From Cyclobacteriaceae bacterium (lineage in GTDB: Bacteria; Bacteroidota; Bacteroidia; Cytophagales; Cyclobacteriaceae), in the NCBI GenBank assembly GCA_019638275.1, contig JAHBUC010000003.1, positions 409,618 through 473,617 on the forward strand: DNA of 64,000 nt. The letters run 5' to 3'. This document shows positions 26,493 through 35,246 of the stretch, one piece after another (positions within the stretch are counted from its first letter, which is position 1; each line of letters starts with the position of its first letter). The translations under genes and the position numbers were made by a program. Below the pieces are notes generated by a model. It worked only from the letters and a program-made list of their open reading frames with translations, was not told the origin of the DNA and did no database searches.

Positions 26493-29400
26493 TTAATATT
26501 GCTCGCATGGGCCAGTACTACTTTGTACTAAAATCAGGTACTCAGAACTGGAAACAAACTGGACTCCACACTGGCTTTCTATTGTACACCTTACTTCGTA
26601 TTGCCCCACGGCACCCCCATAATAGAAACCGGATGGCGCATAAACCTGGCTGGTATGACCAAATACAGTCCAATTCCCTCCATTATATCTATATTCCCAT
26701 AGATAGGATGAGGCGATACCTGCATGGTTCGCTGTCAAAATCGTTGGTGAGTAAAAGTACAGGTTATTTCCACTACAAGACCCGATATCAACGTTAGCAG
26801 TATTACAGTTATCGAGAAATACCGGTCCGTCAGCACAAATTGAAACATGAGCAAGCGCAGGCAATATTGTTACTGAGGTAGTTGCGGTTACACTGAGGTG
26901 CTCAGGGTTCTCCTTTCGAACCTTAACCTGATACGTACCCGGTTCAGAGTAGGTGTGCGATGCTGAACCGGAAGTAGTTGTTGCTGTGTTGCCATTTCCA
27001 AAATCCCAGTAGTAAGTTGTTTGACCATATTCAGCACCTTCACCACTAGAGAAAGATAAGGGTCTACCTACTTCACGACAAGTACCGACAACAATTGAGC
27101 TGCTAAGTATCTCACTTTGCCCCTTATGATGATACCTGTAGCGAGTTAAAATCTGATCATCACCATCTTTTATTAGTTTAAGACGGCTCAATACATCATA
27201 TTCAAAATTAATTTTCTGTGAATTCGCGTCTGTAATTGATCTCAATCCTACAAAAGGCTCGTGTTCAAATAATTTTTGATGACTTGAATTTATCGATACA
27301 GATTCCACGAGACTCTTATTATATCCCCACTGGTATTCCATTATATTTCCAGTTTCATCTTCTTCCTGAAGCAAATTATCAAACTGATCATATTGATTAA
27401 ACGATCTTATTCTTTTATAGAGGCTACTTTTTATAAATGTGGACCCAGAAATAAATGATGGGATAAATGTTGAGCTCGGATTAAATATTGTAAACTTAAA
27501 TTTCTCGCTTGGAACAGGAGAGCCTGTAGAAGGGTTATCCTTATATGCTGTCAGATATGCACTTATTGTTCTAAAACTTGACTCTCCAGGGTACTTGATT
27601 GAATTGGTAATCTCAATCGGGGTACCTACCATATTCTTAGTACATAGCAGATAGAGTCCGCTTAGATCAGATGATGAAAAGGGCTCACCAACAAAATAAT
27701 TATAAGGAAATTTAATATCAGTTTTTGTGCTTGGAATACCGTCTCCTATAACAGTTACACCATTAATAAGATTCTTATACTTAGCATCATAATTGTATAA
27801 TGATGACTTAGAAATAAATTTTGTATCATCTGTTTGATCATATTGGTATTCAGTAGTGCTCATAAGCCTGATGCCCCTATGATAATACTTATAGACACCC
27901 GATTTTAATCCATAGTTATTATTGAAAACTGATAGTATTGCGAGTCTTCCCCCGAGAATTTCTTTACTTGAAACCAAAAAAAAGTCAAAATCGCTTACTT
28001 GCTTATACTTAATCCTTCCATCTGTGCCAATAACCTTATACTCCTTCAATAAACCCCGTTCATAAGACCTATCACCTCTTGAAACAAATGGCGGTCCATC
28101 AGGGCTTGTAAAATCAGGATGAGTATACCCAGAAGGATAAAACATATTAGGTTCATCATCTGGGTTAGTATCAAAATTGGTGTAGGTAAATAATTCAGTA
28201 CCATTGTTATTTGATAAAGCCTGAACAAAAGAGTAACCAACATGAGTACCACCAACATCAAACTGTTCAATGAGTGACATGGAATACCTATACAGGCTAG
28301 TATACCCAACATCTATAGGAACTGGTGAGCCGCAATAGTAGAAATTGCTATACTCAAACTGGTACCTGTTATCTCGATATATTTTACCACTAGAAATGTT
28401 TTGATTCAATGTGTTCACATACGTAAATTCCTTTACAATTTCACTACCAATGCCATCACCCTCAATCAATTTCCAAATTCTTAAGCCTCCGGTAGAAGTA
28501 TTTTGAACACCATCGTAATATTTGTTCAATTCAAAATAAAATTTTGTGAAACCGTTGTTGACGTTTATAATTTCAACTAAGATGTTAGCCTGAGCCTTAT
28601 TTGTATCTGGTGACTTATCAGCACCAGGGTAAGTTATATTATATGAACTTATCCCTGGAGGTATTGCATGACTAACTGTGTTATTGTTATAAAAACCCCA
28701 ATGATCATACTTCACCGAATTTCTTGCTGGTAGATTTTCGTCTTCATTGTACCTAAATTTATTCACAACAAGTGAGGCGTTGTTTGTATCATCAACGATC
28801 GCTGATAATTTTAATCTCTTACAAAGTGAACTTGTACAACCTTCGCTAACGAAATATTGATTATTAACTAGTCTTAATTTTCTAACTTCCTTGTTTGATA
28901 GATTGAGTAATCTAACTGTTAATAACCTTGCTGCATTACTAATGTCTTGTCTATCAGACTCATAGAATAATTCAATTTTTCCAAGAGGGTCAGCACCTAC
29001 AAATGATTGTATGACTTGGAGATACTTTGGTTTATGAATCATCACTTGTGTAACTTGATCAAAGGTGCTACTTGGTGGATATGAAGGAACACACCCTACA
29101 CCATTTTGCCTAAACACTATTAAGTCATTTCTAATCTGTCGAAAATAATTATAATTTATATTATTAATAGATTCCAGATATTGAAATGTTATCCTTTCTT
29201 GACCGAGTGGATGAATAACTTCACTCAAATACCAGCTTGAAATAAAAGTCTTAGAATTATTTTGATGAGACAGTTTAGTGGTAGTGGTTTCCCTACTATT
29301 AGAAGTTTTACCAAAAATGTACTTTACACCATACATATCAGTAAACTCCCACTTCGGGTTAAGCGAAGTAAAATCAGGTGCTGAAATCAAAAAGTCCTGT

Positions 29401-29921
29401 TCTGGAAGTTGCATAGGCATACCTTGATCATCCAAAATCAACTTCCCGGTATAGCCCATAAAATTGAAATAGAATATGTCAGGCTCAGTATCAACTGTAC
29501 CATTTGCAACTCCCAGCCAATTATTATTCATTGTTGAGTAAAAATCACGGTTCATATATCCATTAACATCTTCATCTGGAAGACCTCGTACAAGTCTTGT
29601 AACCACTCCACCTGCATTCAGCACCCAACCAAGGCCAACAGAACTTGAAATATCCTGAACTTTGATACCAGAGGCATGATAATTTAAAGACACAGATACG
29701 CTCAATCTTTTTCCTTTAAGCTCCATTAATGGAATGGATACTTTAGGAATACCCCGATGGTAATCTACTGGAGTACTTGAATACTCCATTAAAGCACTCG
29801 CATCTGGGGAAGGAGGAGTATAAGTAACATTATCCTCTGTTTGACCCCATAAATTCAGTGTGACTAAAAAGAAGAAGCAGACACACAAGCTTGAACCTTT
29901 TAAATTTCTCGGCATCGACAT
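26493..29921 (-). CDS. large secreted YD-type protein with C-terminal PKD domain
   Basis: The product is 1142 residues. A signal peptide (SLCVCFFFLVTLNLWGQ, about 11-27) is followed by PSPDASALMEYSSTPVDYHRGIPKVSIPLMELKG and LNYHASGIKVQDISSSVGLGWVLNAGGVVTR. This is the conserved N-terminal module of Bacteroidota SpvB/YD-like surface proteins. A long beta-rich region runs to about 900, then a YD repeat (EYDVLSRLKLIKDGD), a PKD domain (YYWDFGNGNTATTTSGSASHTYSEPGTYQVKV) and a final Ig-like segment. No T9SS sorting domain is visible. The RHS gene starts 11 bases downstream; the two look like a split version of a single large PKD-DUF6443-RHS protein. The start could also be the Met two codons later. 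Confidence 0.85.
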   Translation of the reverse strand: MSMPRNLKGSSLCVCFFFLVTLNLWGQTEDNVTYTPPSPDASALMEYSSTPVDYHRGIPKVSIPLMELKGKRLSVSVSLNYHASGIKVQDISSSVGLGWVLNAGGVVTRLVRGLPDEDVNGYMNRDFYSTMNNNWLGVANGTVDTEPDIFYFNFMGYTGKLILDDQGMPMQLPEQDFLISAPDFTSLNPKWEFTDMYGVKYIFGKTSNSRETTTTKLSHQNNSKTFISSWYLSEVIHPLGQERITFQYLESINNINYNYFRQIRNDLIVFRQNGVGCVPSYPPSSTFDQVTQVMIHKPKYLQVIQSFVGADPLGKIELFYESDRQDISNAARLLTVRLLNLSNKEVRKLRLVNNQYFVSEGCTSSLCKRLKLSAIVDDTNNASLVVNKFRYNEDENLPARNSVKYDHWGFYNNNTVSHAIPPGISSYNITYPGADKSPDTNKAQANILVEIINVNNGFTKFYFELNKYYDGVQNTSTGGLRIWKLIEGDGIGSEIVKEFTYVNTLNQNISSGKIYRDNRYQFEYSNFYYCGSPVPIDVGYTSLYRYSMSLIEQFDVGGTHVGYSFVQALSNNNGTELFTYTNFDTNPDDEPNMFYPSGYTHPDFTSPDGPPFVSRGDRSYERGLLKEYKVIGTDGRIKYKQVSDFDFFLVSSKEILGGRLAILSVFNNNYGLKSGVYKYYHRGIRLMSTTEYQYDQTDDTKFISKSSLYNYDAKYKNLINGVTVIGDGIPSTKTDIKFPYNYFVGEPFSSSDLSGLYLLCTKNMVGTPIEITNSIKYPGESSFRTISAYLTAYKDNPSTGSPVPSEKFKFTIFNPSSTFIPSFISGSTFIKSSLYKRIRSFNQYDQFDNLLQEEDETGNIMEYQWGYNKSLVESVSINSSHQKLFEHEPFVGLRSITDANSQKINFEYDVLSRLKLIKDGDDQILTRYRYHHKGQSEILSSSIVVGTCREVGRPLSFSSGEGAEYGQTTYYWDFGNGNTATTTSGSASHTYSEPGTYQVKVRKENPEHLSVTATTSVTILPALAHVSICADGPVFLDNCNTANVDIGSCSGNNLYFYSPTILTANHAGIASSYLWEYRYNGGNWTVFGHTSQVYAPSGFYYGGAVGQYEVRCTIESQCGVQFVSSSEYLILVQSSTGPCEQY

Positions 29922-29931
29922 CTCGTTGAAT

Positions 29932-30879
29932 TTAATTCTCTTCCAAACTTTTGATTCTGGCCTCGAGCTCTAATGTATAAAGCGTCAACTCCTCAATTTT
30001 CTTCAACAGAACCGCATTCATCTCCCCTACAGGTACACCGTTCTCCTTAACCTCTTTAGCTGAGGGAACTCCCGGTAGGTGTTTATGCTGCTTAATAAAG
30101 GCTTGCAATTCTTCCAGGCTTAACAGTTTATATTCGGGTTCAAAAACATAGTCGGGCCAGTTGGTTTGCAGCTTTACCACCACTTCTTCGGCCACTATTT
30201 TTCCACCTACAGCGAGTTTATAGGATGATGGTGCGGTTGTTGTGCCAATGCTTACGGTACCGGTTGTAAAATTGATGTTGGAGCCTGCAGTGGTCCATTG
30301 TGAACTACTGCCACCGGTAAAGGGTTGGCCGTTTACGTATAAAGCTGTTGCATTTATGGTTCCGTTTACATCTAGGGTATAAGTCGGATTAATCTTACCT
30401 ATGGCAACCCTACCGTTGTGATCAATTAACATAGTTGGATCTGTTGTATATGCTATTGCTCCGTTTGGTGTTGTCCAGAAACCGAGTTGTGTACCGTTAC
30501 CAGTGGTACTCCAATTTTGTGTCGTTGTCGCAACAATTTTTGCAGTAGCATTTGTCGTAACAGTTGAGGAGGAATTGGATCCATACCATTGAAGACCACC
30601 TAGCGAACGACCTGTTGGAATCCCCCCCGTGTTTTTTGTTAGGTATCTTAATACGCCACCCCAACCCTGATTATTCCGTTCAATGGTAATCATAGCATCC
30701 AGGTAATCAGTTCCGGTCACTTGGAGACGTGACTCCGGTGTAGTTGTACCAATACCAACCTTAGTAGTGGTTGGATTAGTGCGCAAAATCCCAGTTGACG
30801 TACTCCATGATTGAGAAAAAGTGGTTAAGGGAAGGATACAGAAGCTTAGGAGTAGTAGTATTTTTCTTAATGTGTTCAT
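29932..30879 (-). CDS. tail-fibre-like secreted protein with S74-type C-terminal segment
   Basis: The product is 315 residues: a signal peptide (MNTLRKILLLLSFCILPLTTFSQ), low-complexity Gly/Thr/Ser beta repeats (VGIGTTTPESRLQVTG, VSIGTTTAPSSYKLAVGG) as in phage tail-fibre stems, then a segment typical of Bacteroidota tail-fibre proteins: YKLLSLEELQAFIKQHKHLPGVPSAKEV, then NGVPVGEMNAVLLKKIEELTLY. This end resembles the peptidase S74 intramolecular chaperone region but is short and lacks an obvious catalytic Ser-Lys pair. The last 20 residues form a coiled coil, suited to trimerisation. It heads the minus-strand series, 10 bases before the YD/PKD gene. Confidence 0.82.
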   Translation of the reverse strand: MNTLRKILLLLSFCILPLTTFSQSWSTSTGILRTNPTTTKVGIGTTTPESRLQVTGTDYLDAMITIERNNQGWGGVLRYLTKNTGGIPTGRSLGGLQWYGSNSSSTVTTNATAKIVATTTQNWSTTGNGTQLGFWTTPNGAIAYTTDPTMLIDHNGRVAIGKINPTYTLDVNGTINATALYVNGQPFTGGSSSQWTTAGSNINFTTGTVSIGTTTAPSSYKLAVGGKIVAEEVVVKLQTNWPDYVFEPEYKLLSLEELQAFIKQHKHLPGVPSAKEVKENGVPVGEMNAVLLKKIEELTLYTLELEARIKSLEEN

Positions 30880-30930
30880 ATTTTTTTAGGTTAGGGGTTA
30901 ACCAAACGCCCTTGCATTTGATTAAACAAT

Positions 30931-31015
30931 GTTACTCCTAACGTTAAGTGGAGAAAAATCAATATTGACTTAAATGCTACGCCAAAAAAAATACCGCAAA
31001 AGGAGTAGGAGTAAC
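30931..31015. promoter_or_regulatory. candidate operator: inverted TAGGAGTAAC boxes in a divergent promoter region
   Basis: GTTACTCCTA at 30931-30940 is the exact reverse complement of TAGGAGTAAC at 31006-31015. The second box adds a tandem half (GGAGTAGGAGTA). Both lie in the 224-base gap between the tail-fibre gene (minus) and the histidine kinase gene (plus), where one regulator could control both. The LuxR-type regulator at 33971 is the natural candidate. That link is inference. Confidence 0.45.
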
Positions 31016-31084
31016 TTCCAGTGAATTGATTGCCAGAAATTTACACACATTCAAAAAATAGTTTTGAGTGAATGTATTACTTTC
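30952..31084 (+). repeat. copy 2 of a 133-bp direct repeat (histidine kinase upstream region)
   Basis: This is the partner of 19703-19835, same orientation and length without gaps. It ends with TTACTTTCG, a partial match to the -7 consensus, 20 bases before the ATG of the kinase gene, so it likely includes that gene's promoter. Confidence 0.8.
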
Positions 31085-31103
31085 GAAAGTCTAAATCATC
31101 GAC

Positions 31104-33968
31104 ATGTTTAACACTAAATTCCTAACTTTTCTTGCACTTATATCACTAGGCTCAACCGGTAACTTATGGTGTCAATCCAAAACCTTCATTCAACTAACTA
31201 CGGATACCGGATTACCCAGCAACGAAACATACGAAGCATTTAAGGATCGCAAGGGTTTCATATGGTTCGCAACTGATAATGGAGTGGCTAAGTATGATGG
31301 CAACGAAATGCAAGTATTTACATCACGCGATGGACTAAGTGACCCTGTAGTCTTCAATGTTCAGGAAGACGATACGGGAAGAATTTGGATGCGCACATAC
31401 TCAGGTCGCTTAAGCTATTTCGATGATGGAAAAATCATAGAATACCCCTTTAATGACAAAATCGAATCTGTCATAAAAAACAGTGTAATCAATTTCTATT
31501 ATTCAGCCTCCAAAAAGGAACTCCATTTTATGGTGAATCATCTACGCGGAACAATTGATTCTACCGGTACTCTTTCTTCTGTACCCATACCAACCCGAAC
31601 AGGTTTTTTTTATTATACAGTTGAAGGAAAATCAATATGGAAGTTAAACAAATTTAATTCAGACAGCATGGCCTTCTATCTGGATAACAAGAAATTCCTG
31701 GCTGAATTCAGTCAAAATTCCTATTCATTTAAAGATTATTATGGTGAATCCAGGCTGGTTTCATGGCGGGATAGACTTTACTTCTCAATTCGCAATCATT
31801 TGTTTGAGTATCGTAACGATTCAGTTAAATTGGTACATGTAGGCAAGGCGCCTATTATTAGTCTAAGTACGGATAATATCAACACATTATGGGTAGGTTA
31901 TTTAAACCTGGGGTTTGAACGTTTCAGTTCAGATCAGTTCAACAATATTTTGCACCTGCCTGAGCTTAATGCACTTTCCATAACCAGTGTTTTACATGAT
32001 CGGGATAATGGATTCTGGATCACCACGTTGGAGAAAGGAGCATTTTACTACCCCAATCTTGAAGTCACCAATTTTTACTTCTCAAACAATACCAAGATCA
32101 GCTCTGTTTTTAACCGTACTGACACCTTAATCATTGGTACACAGCAAGGAGATCTACTCATATATGATGCTGATAAGAATAAGCTCATCAATAGTAAAAA
32201 ATTCAACTCTCCGGTGTACTCCTCTTTAATCGATCACAATCAAACCCAGTGGGTCTACGCTTCCTCTGGGCTGACTTTGTTTGATAAGAATTTCAAGCAG
32301 CTTCGGAAGCTTACTACTCATGCTACAAATTTTTCATTTGATTCTGACGGGGTCTGGACTCAAGGGGGCGGAACAATTAAAAAGTTCGACTGGCAAGGCA
32401 ACTTGGTTCAAGCTGATACATCGTTCTCAGTTTACCGTGCAATGGCATGGCATGACTCAAAACTCTATCTGGCAGGACGAACCGGATTAGAGATCCGGGA
32501 TAAATCCTTGAAGCGTGTAGAGGCTCTTCCGGAGTTTAACAATCTTAAAATCTCCTCACTATCATGGATTAATGATTCAATAGGTATTATTGCAACAATA
32601 GGAAACGGCCTGATTCTCATAAACAAAGAACATCGGGTAATTACCAATTACAATACTGATCATTACTTTATTGCAAACAATATTTACGAAATCACTCACG
32701 CTGATTCTGTTATTTGGTTGGGTACAGAAAAGGGAGCAATCATGATGAACAAAACTTCCATGATCAATGGAGAACCTGAATTCATACAATGGAATAAAAA
32801 CACCGGACTCATAGATGATATAATTCGAAATATAATTGTGAGCAGTAATTCAGTTTGGGCATTCTCAGAGAACGGATATTCCATTATTCCAAAAAATCAA
32901 CTTTACCAAAACAAAAAAACTCCAATTGCATACATTAAATCCCTGGAGATAAATGACAGTCCCATCAATCCGGCAAAAAAAATAATTCTTCCGTACAATC
33001 AAACCAAAATTAACCTGACATTCGGATTCCTCTCTTTTCACAATAAAAAAATTAATTTACGGTACAGGTTAAACCAAAATGATCCATGGGTAATTTCAAA
33101 GAGCAGAGCACTTCAATTTGCATCTTTAGCTCCCGGTGCTTATGAAATAGAGGTCCAATTTACGGATAACAATGTAACCTGGACTACTATCAACCCTGTT
33201 GTTAAGTTTTATGTTGAATCTCCCTGGTGGCTCAGGTGGTACTCAATACTATCAGGTATGGGAATTGTGCTGATTACTGCAATGCTCATTTTAAAGAGAA
33301 GACTGGATTTTGAAAAAAAACAAAATGAATTACTTCAGTTGATTAATAAACAACAAGCAGAACTAGTTCATGCTGAAGTTTCAATCTCGGAAAAAGAAAG
33401 AAAAAGACTAGCCAAAGAATTACACGACAGCATTGGCACACAACTTACCGCGATAAAACTTAATATTGTAAACATATTGAATAACAGGAATCGGCCTGAT
33501 GACCTGAAAAAAATCGACACTCACCTGCAAAATACCATAGATGAAGTCAGGTCTATGGCCTATTCGCTTACTCCACCCGAAATTGAACGATATGGTCTTT
33601 TTGTAGCCCTCAGCAATCATTTTGAAAAGATTACTCAAACCTCAGGCATTCAGGTCGACTTCTCTACGTATGGCGCAGATATCCAGGCGAATGAGTTGAG
33701 CATTTCAATCTTCCGTATTTTGCAAGAACTAAGCAGCAATACAATAAAACATACACAAGCGAAAAATATAAAAGTTAGTATAAATTCATTCGAACACATG
33801 GTTAGCGTTTTATATGAAGATGATGGCGGAGGATTCGCTCCGGAAAAAGTAAAGAATGGACTTGGCTTATCTAACATCACCTCACGTGTTCGGGCTATTG
33901 GTGGTGTTGGTAATTTTGAATCAACATCGTATGGCGTTTCCTACGTGTTCGAGTTTCCAATAAACTGA
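31104..33968 (+). CDS. hybrid-propeller sensor histidine kinase (Reg_prop/Y_Y_Y, HisKA_3)
   Basis: The product is 954 residues. A signal peptide (MFNTKFLTFLALISLGSTGNLWCQS) precedes two-component regulator propeller repeats over about 30-610 (GFIWFATDNGVAKYDG, GRIWMRTYSGRLSYF, and so on). A Y_Y_Y-like domain follows (about 620-705), then one membrane helix (about 712-732) and a coiled linker. The kinase has HisKA_3 with ERKRLAKELHDSIGTQL (phospho-acceptor His774) and an HATPase domain with DDGGGFAP and NGLGLSNITSRV. It senses an unknown periplasmic ligand and should phosphorylate the regulator encoded two bases downstream. Divergent placement beside the YD/RHS genes suggests it controls them. 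Confidence 0.93.
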   Translation: MFNTKFLTFLALISLGSTGNLWCQSKTFIQLTTDTGLPSNETYEAFKDRKGFIWFATDNGVAKYDGNEMQVFTSRDGLSDPVVFNVQEDDTGRIWMRTYSGRLSYFDDGKIIEYPFNDKIESVIKNSVINFYYSASKKELHFMVNHLRGTIDSTGTLSSVPIPTRTGFFYYTVEGKSIWKLNKFNSDSMAFYLDNKKFLAEFSQNSYSFKDYYGESRLVSWRDRLYFSIRNHLFEYRNDSVKLVHVGKAPIISLSTDNINTLWVGYLNLGFERFSSDQFNNILHLPELNALSITSVLHDRDNGFWITTLEKGAFYYPNLEVTNFYFSNNTKISSVFNRTDTLIIGTQQGDLLIYDADKNKLINSKKFNSPVYSSLIDHNQTQWVYASSGLTLFDKNFKQLRKLTTHATNFSFDSDGVWTQGGGTIKKFDWQGNLVQADTSFSVYRAMAWHDSKLYLAGRTGLEIRDKSLKRVEALPEFNNLKISSLSWINDSIGIIATIGNGLILINKEHRVITNYNTDHYFIANNIYEITHADSVIWLGTEKGAIMMNKTSMINGEPEFIQWNKNTGLIDDIIRNIIVSSNSVWAFSENGYSIIPKNQLYQNKKTPIAYIKSLEINDSPINPAKKIILPYNQTKINLTFGFLSFHNKKINLRYRLNQNDPWVISKSRALQFASLAPGAYEIEVQFTDNNVTWTTINPVVKFYVESPWWLRWYSILSGMGIVLITAMLILKRRLDFEKKQNELLQLINKQQAELVHAEVSISEKERKRLAKELHDSIGTQLTAIKLNIVNILNNRNRPDDLKKIDTHLQNTIDEVRSMAYSLTPPEIERYGLFVALSNHFEKITQTSGIQVDFSTYGADIQANELSISIFRILQELSSNTIKHTQAKNIKVSINSFEHMVSVLYEDDGGGFAPEKVKNGLGLSNITSRVRAIGGVGNFESTSYGVSYVFEFPIN

Positions 33969-33970
33969 TT

Positions 33971-34570
33971 ATGATTAAAACAATACTTGCAGACGATCAT
34001 CAACTCTTTACGGATGGACTTGAGCGGTTACTCTCCGATTCAAAACAATTCTCTATTCTTAAAAAATTCACCGATCCATATTCCCTGCTTAGTGAAATAC
34101 CCCGACTGAAACCAGAATTGATTGTTATTGATATTGAGTTCGGATCAATCAGTGGCCTGGATTTGATACCCCGCATCAGATCAATAGACCATTCAGTTAA
34201 AATCGTCATCTTAAGCATGCATCAGGAGCATGTATTTTCCCAAGAGGCCAAAACTCTTGGGGCTAATGGCTATTTTGTTAAAAATGTTGATCATGACCTG
34301 TTGATTGAATCCCTTACTTCCATTTGCAACGGTAATGATATATTCCCAACCAGCGCTAAAAAAAGTCCAACGCGCGATTTACTCCTGTCAGATCGTGAAA
34401 TTCAAATTCTGAAATTATTGGCAAATGGTGCTACAAGCGAAAATATCGCTACACAACTTCAAATTTCAGGGCTTACTGTTAAAACACACCGAAAAAATAT
34501 GATGCAAAAACTTAACGCATCCAATGGAATGGAGTTAATAAAAAAAGCATTTGAGAAAGGGCTAATATAA
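33971..34570 (+). CDS. NarL/LuxR-family response regulator
   Basis: The product is 199 residues. The receiver domain (1-120) has the acidic pair in LADDHQ, the phosphorylation Asp54 in IVIDIEFG, and the late Lys in GYFVKNVD. A LuxR helix-turn-helix follows (about 135-195: LSDREIQILKLLANGATSENIATQLQISGLTVKTHRKNMMQKLN). It is the DNA-binding partner of the HisKA_3 kinase two bases upstream. Likely targets are the inverted boxes at 30931-31015, by inference. An imperfect hairpin without a T-run lies after the stop (34578-34607); the rest of the gap to 34739 contains the promoter of the next gene. Confidence 0.94.
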   Translation: MIKTILADDHQLFTDGLERLLSDSKQFSILKKFTDPYSLLSEIPRLKPELIVIDIEFGSISGLDLIPRIRSIDHSVKIVILSMHQEHVFSQEAKTLGANGYFVKNVDHDLLIESLTSICNGNDIFPTSAKKSPTRDLLLSDREIQILKLLANGATSENIATQLQISGLTVKTHRKNMMQKLNASNGMELIKKAFEKGLI

Positions 34571-34682
34571 ATAAGCAGTTCACATCTTCCTGTCTGAAGA
34601 AATGAACCAACTCAATTGCCTGAAATTCTGCAAAAACACATTAAAAAGTCATCCTGATAATGCACTACACATAGAGCAGCCG

Positions 34683-34713
34683 TTGCAAAAGGTCAGCGCA
34701 GGTAATATATTTA
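34683..34713 (+). promoter_or_regulatory. candidate -33/-7 promoter of the broken T9SS cargo gene
   Basis: TTG at 34683-34685 and TATATTTA at 34706-34713 are separated by 20 bases, a good match to the Bacteroidota TTG-n19-TAnnTTTG pattern (last base differs). The ATG follows 26 bases later. Confidence 0.5.
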
Positions 34714-34739
34714 CACCTGTATAAGAATAATTCAACTGA

Positions 34740-35246
34740 ATGAGGGTTCCCGATAGAACAATTTTACTTTGCTTCACAGTATGTGCCTTCACGTTTACAG
34801 CTTTAAAAGCTCAGAATTTCCAACTTATCGGTCTTATAGACAATAAGCTTGTATTAATTGATAGCCTTACTGGGGCATTGCAGGCACAAGCAACAATTGA
34901 TAATATTGCTTTAGGCGACCATGTCAATCTCACTTACCATTACGAAAAGGACCTTTACTATACAATATTGAGTCCGAATGAAGCGCCTAAGCTGGTTAGC
35001 ATTACTAAAGAAGGAGATTATCAAATTATTGGAACTCTAATGTACAACGGTATTCCAGTTCCACTTTGTGATGCCTTGGCTTATAATCCGGTGCGGAAAA
35101 AACTATATGCAGGCGCCAGTTTAAATGGTGGTGTACTACAAAACGATTTCTACACTGAGTCAATCGTTGAAATTGATCCAGATACCGGAGTTTGCAGTCT
35201 GATAACAACCATTTCAACCAATTTGCCACTACTGACATTGATGTGA
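34740..35246 (+). pseudogene. 5' part of a frameshifted T9SS cargo gene
   Basis: This 168-codon frame has a signal peptide (MRVPDRTILLCFTVCAFTFTALKAQ) and a beta-propeller-like body (NKLVLIDSLTG, HVNLTYHYEKDLYYTI, DALAYNPVRKKLYAGA, ESIVEIDPDTGVCSLITTIS). It then runs out of frame into TNLPLLTLM and a stop. The continuation FATTDIDVMAFEGDVMYFF is found in another frame at once; adding one base near 35218-35226 (in CAATTTGCC) would join the two. This is therefore one gene broken by a single-base loss, or an assembly error. Its likely product is a secreted surface protein of unknown function. Confidence 0.75.

Noticed and set aside
34578..34607. Imperfect 12-bp hairpin after the LuxR regulator gene
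   Set aside because: It has two mismatches and no T-run, so I did not call it a terminator.
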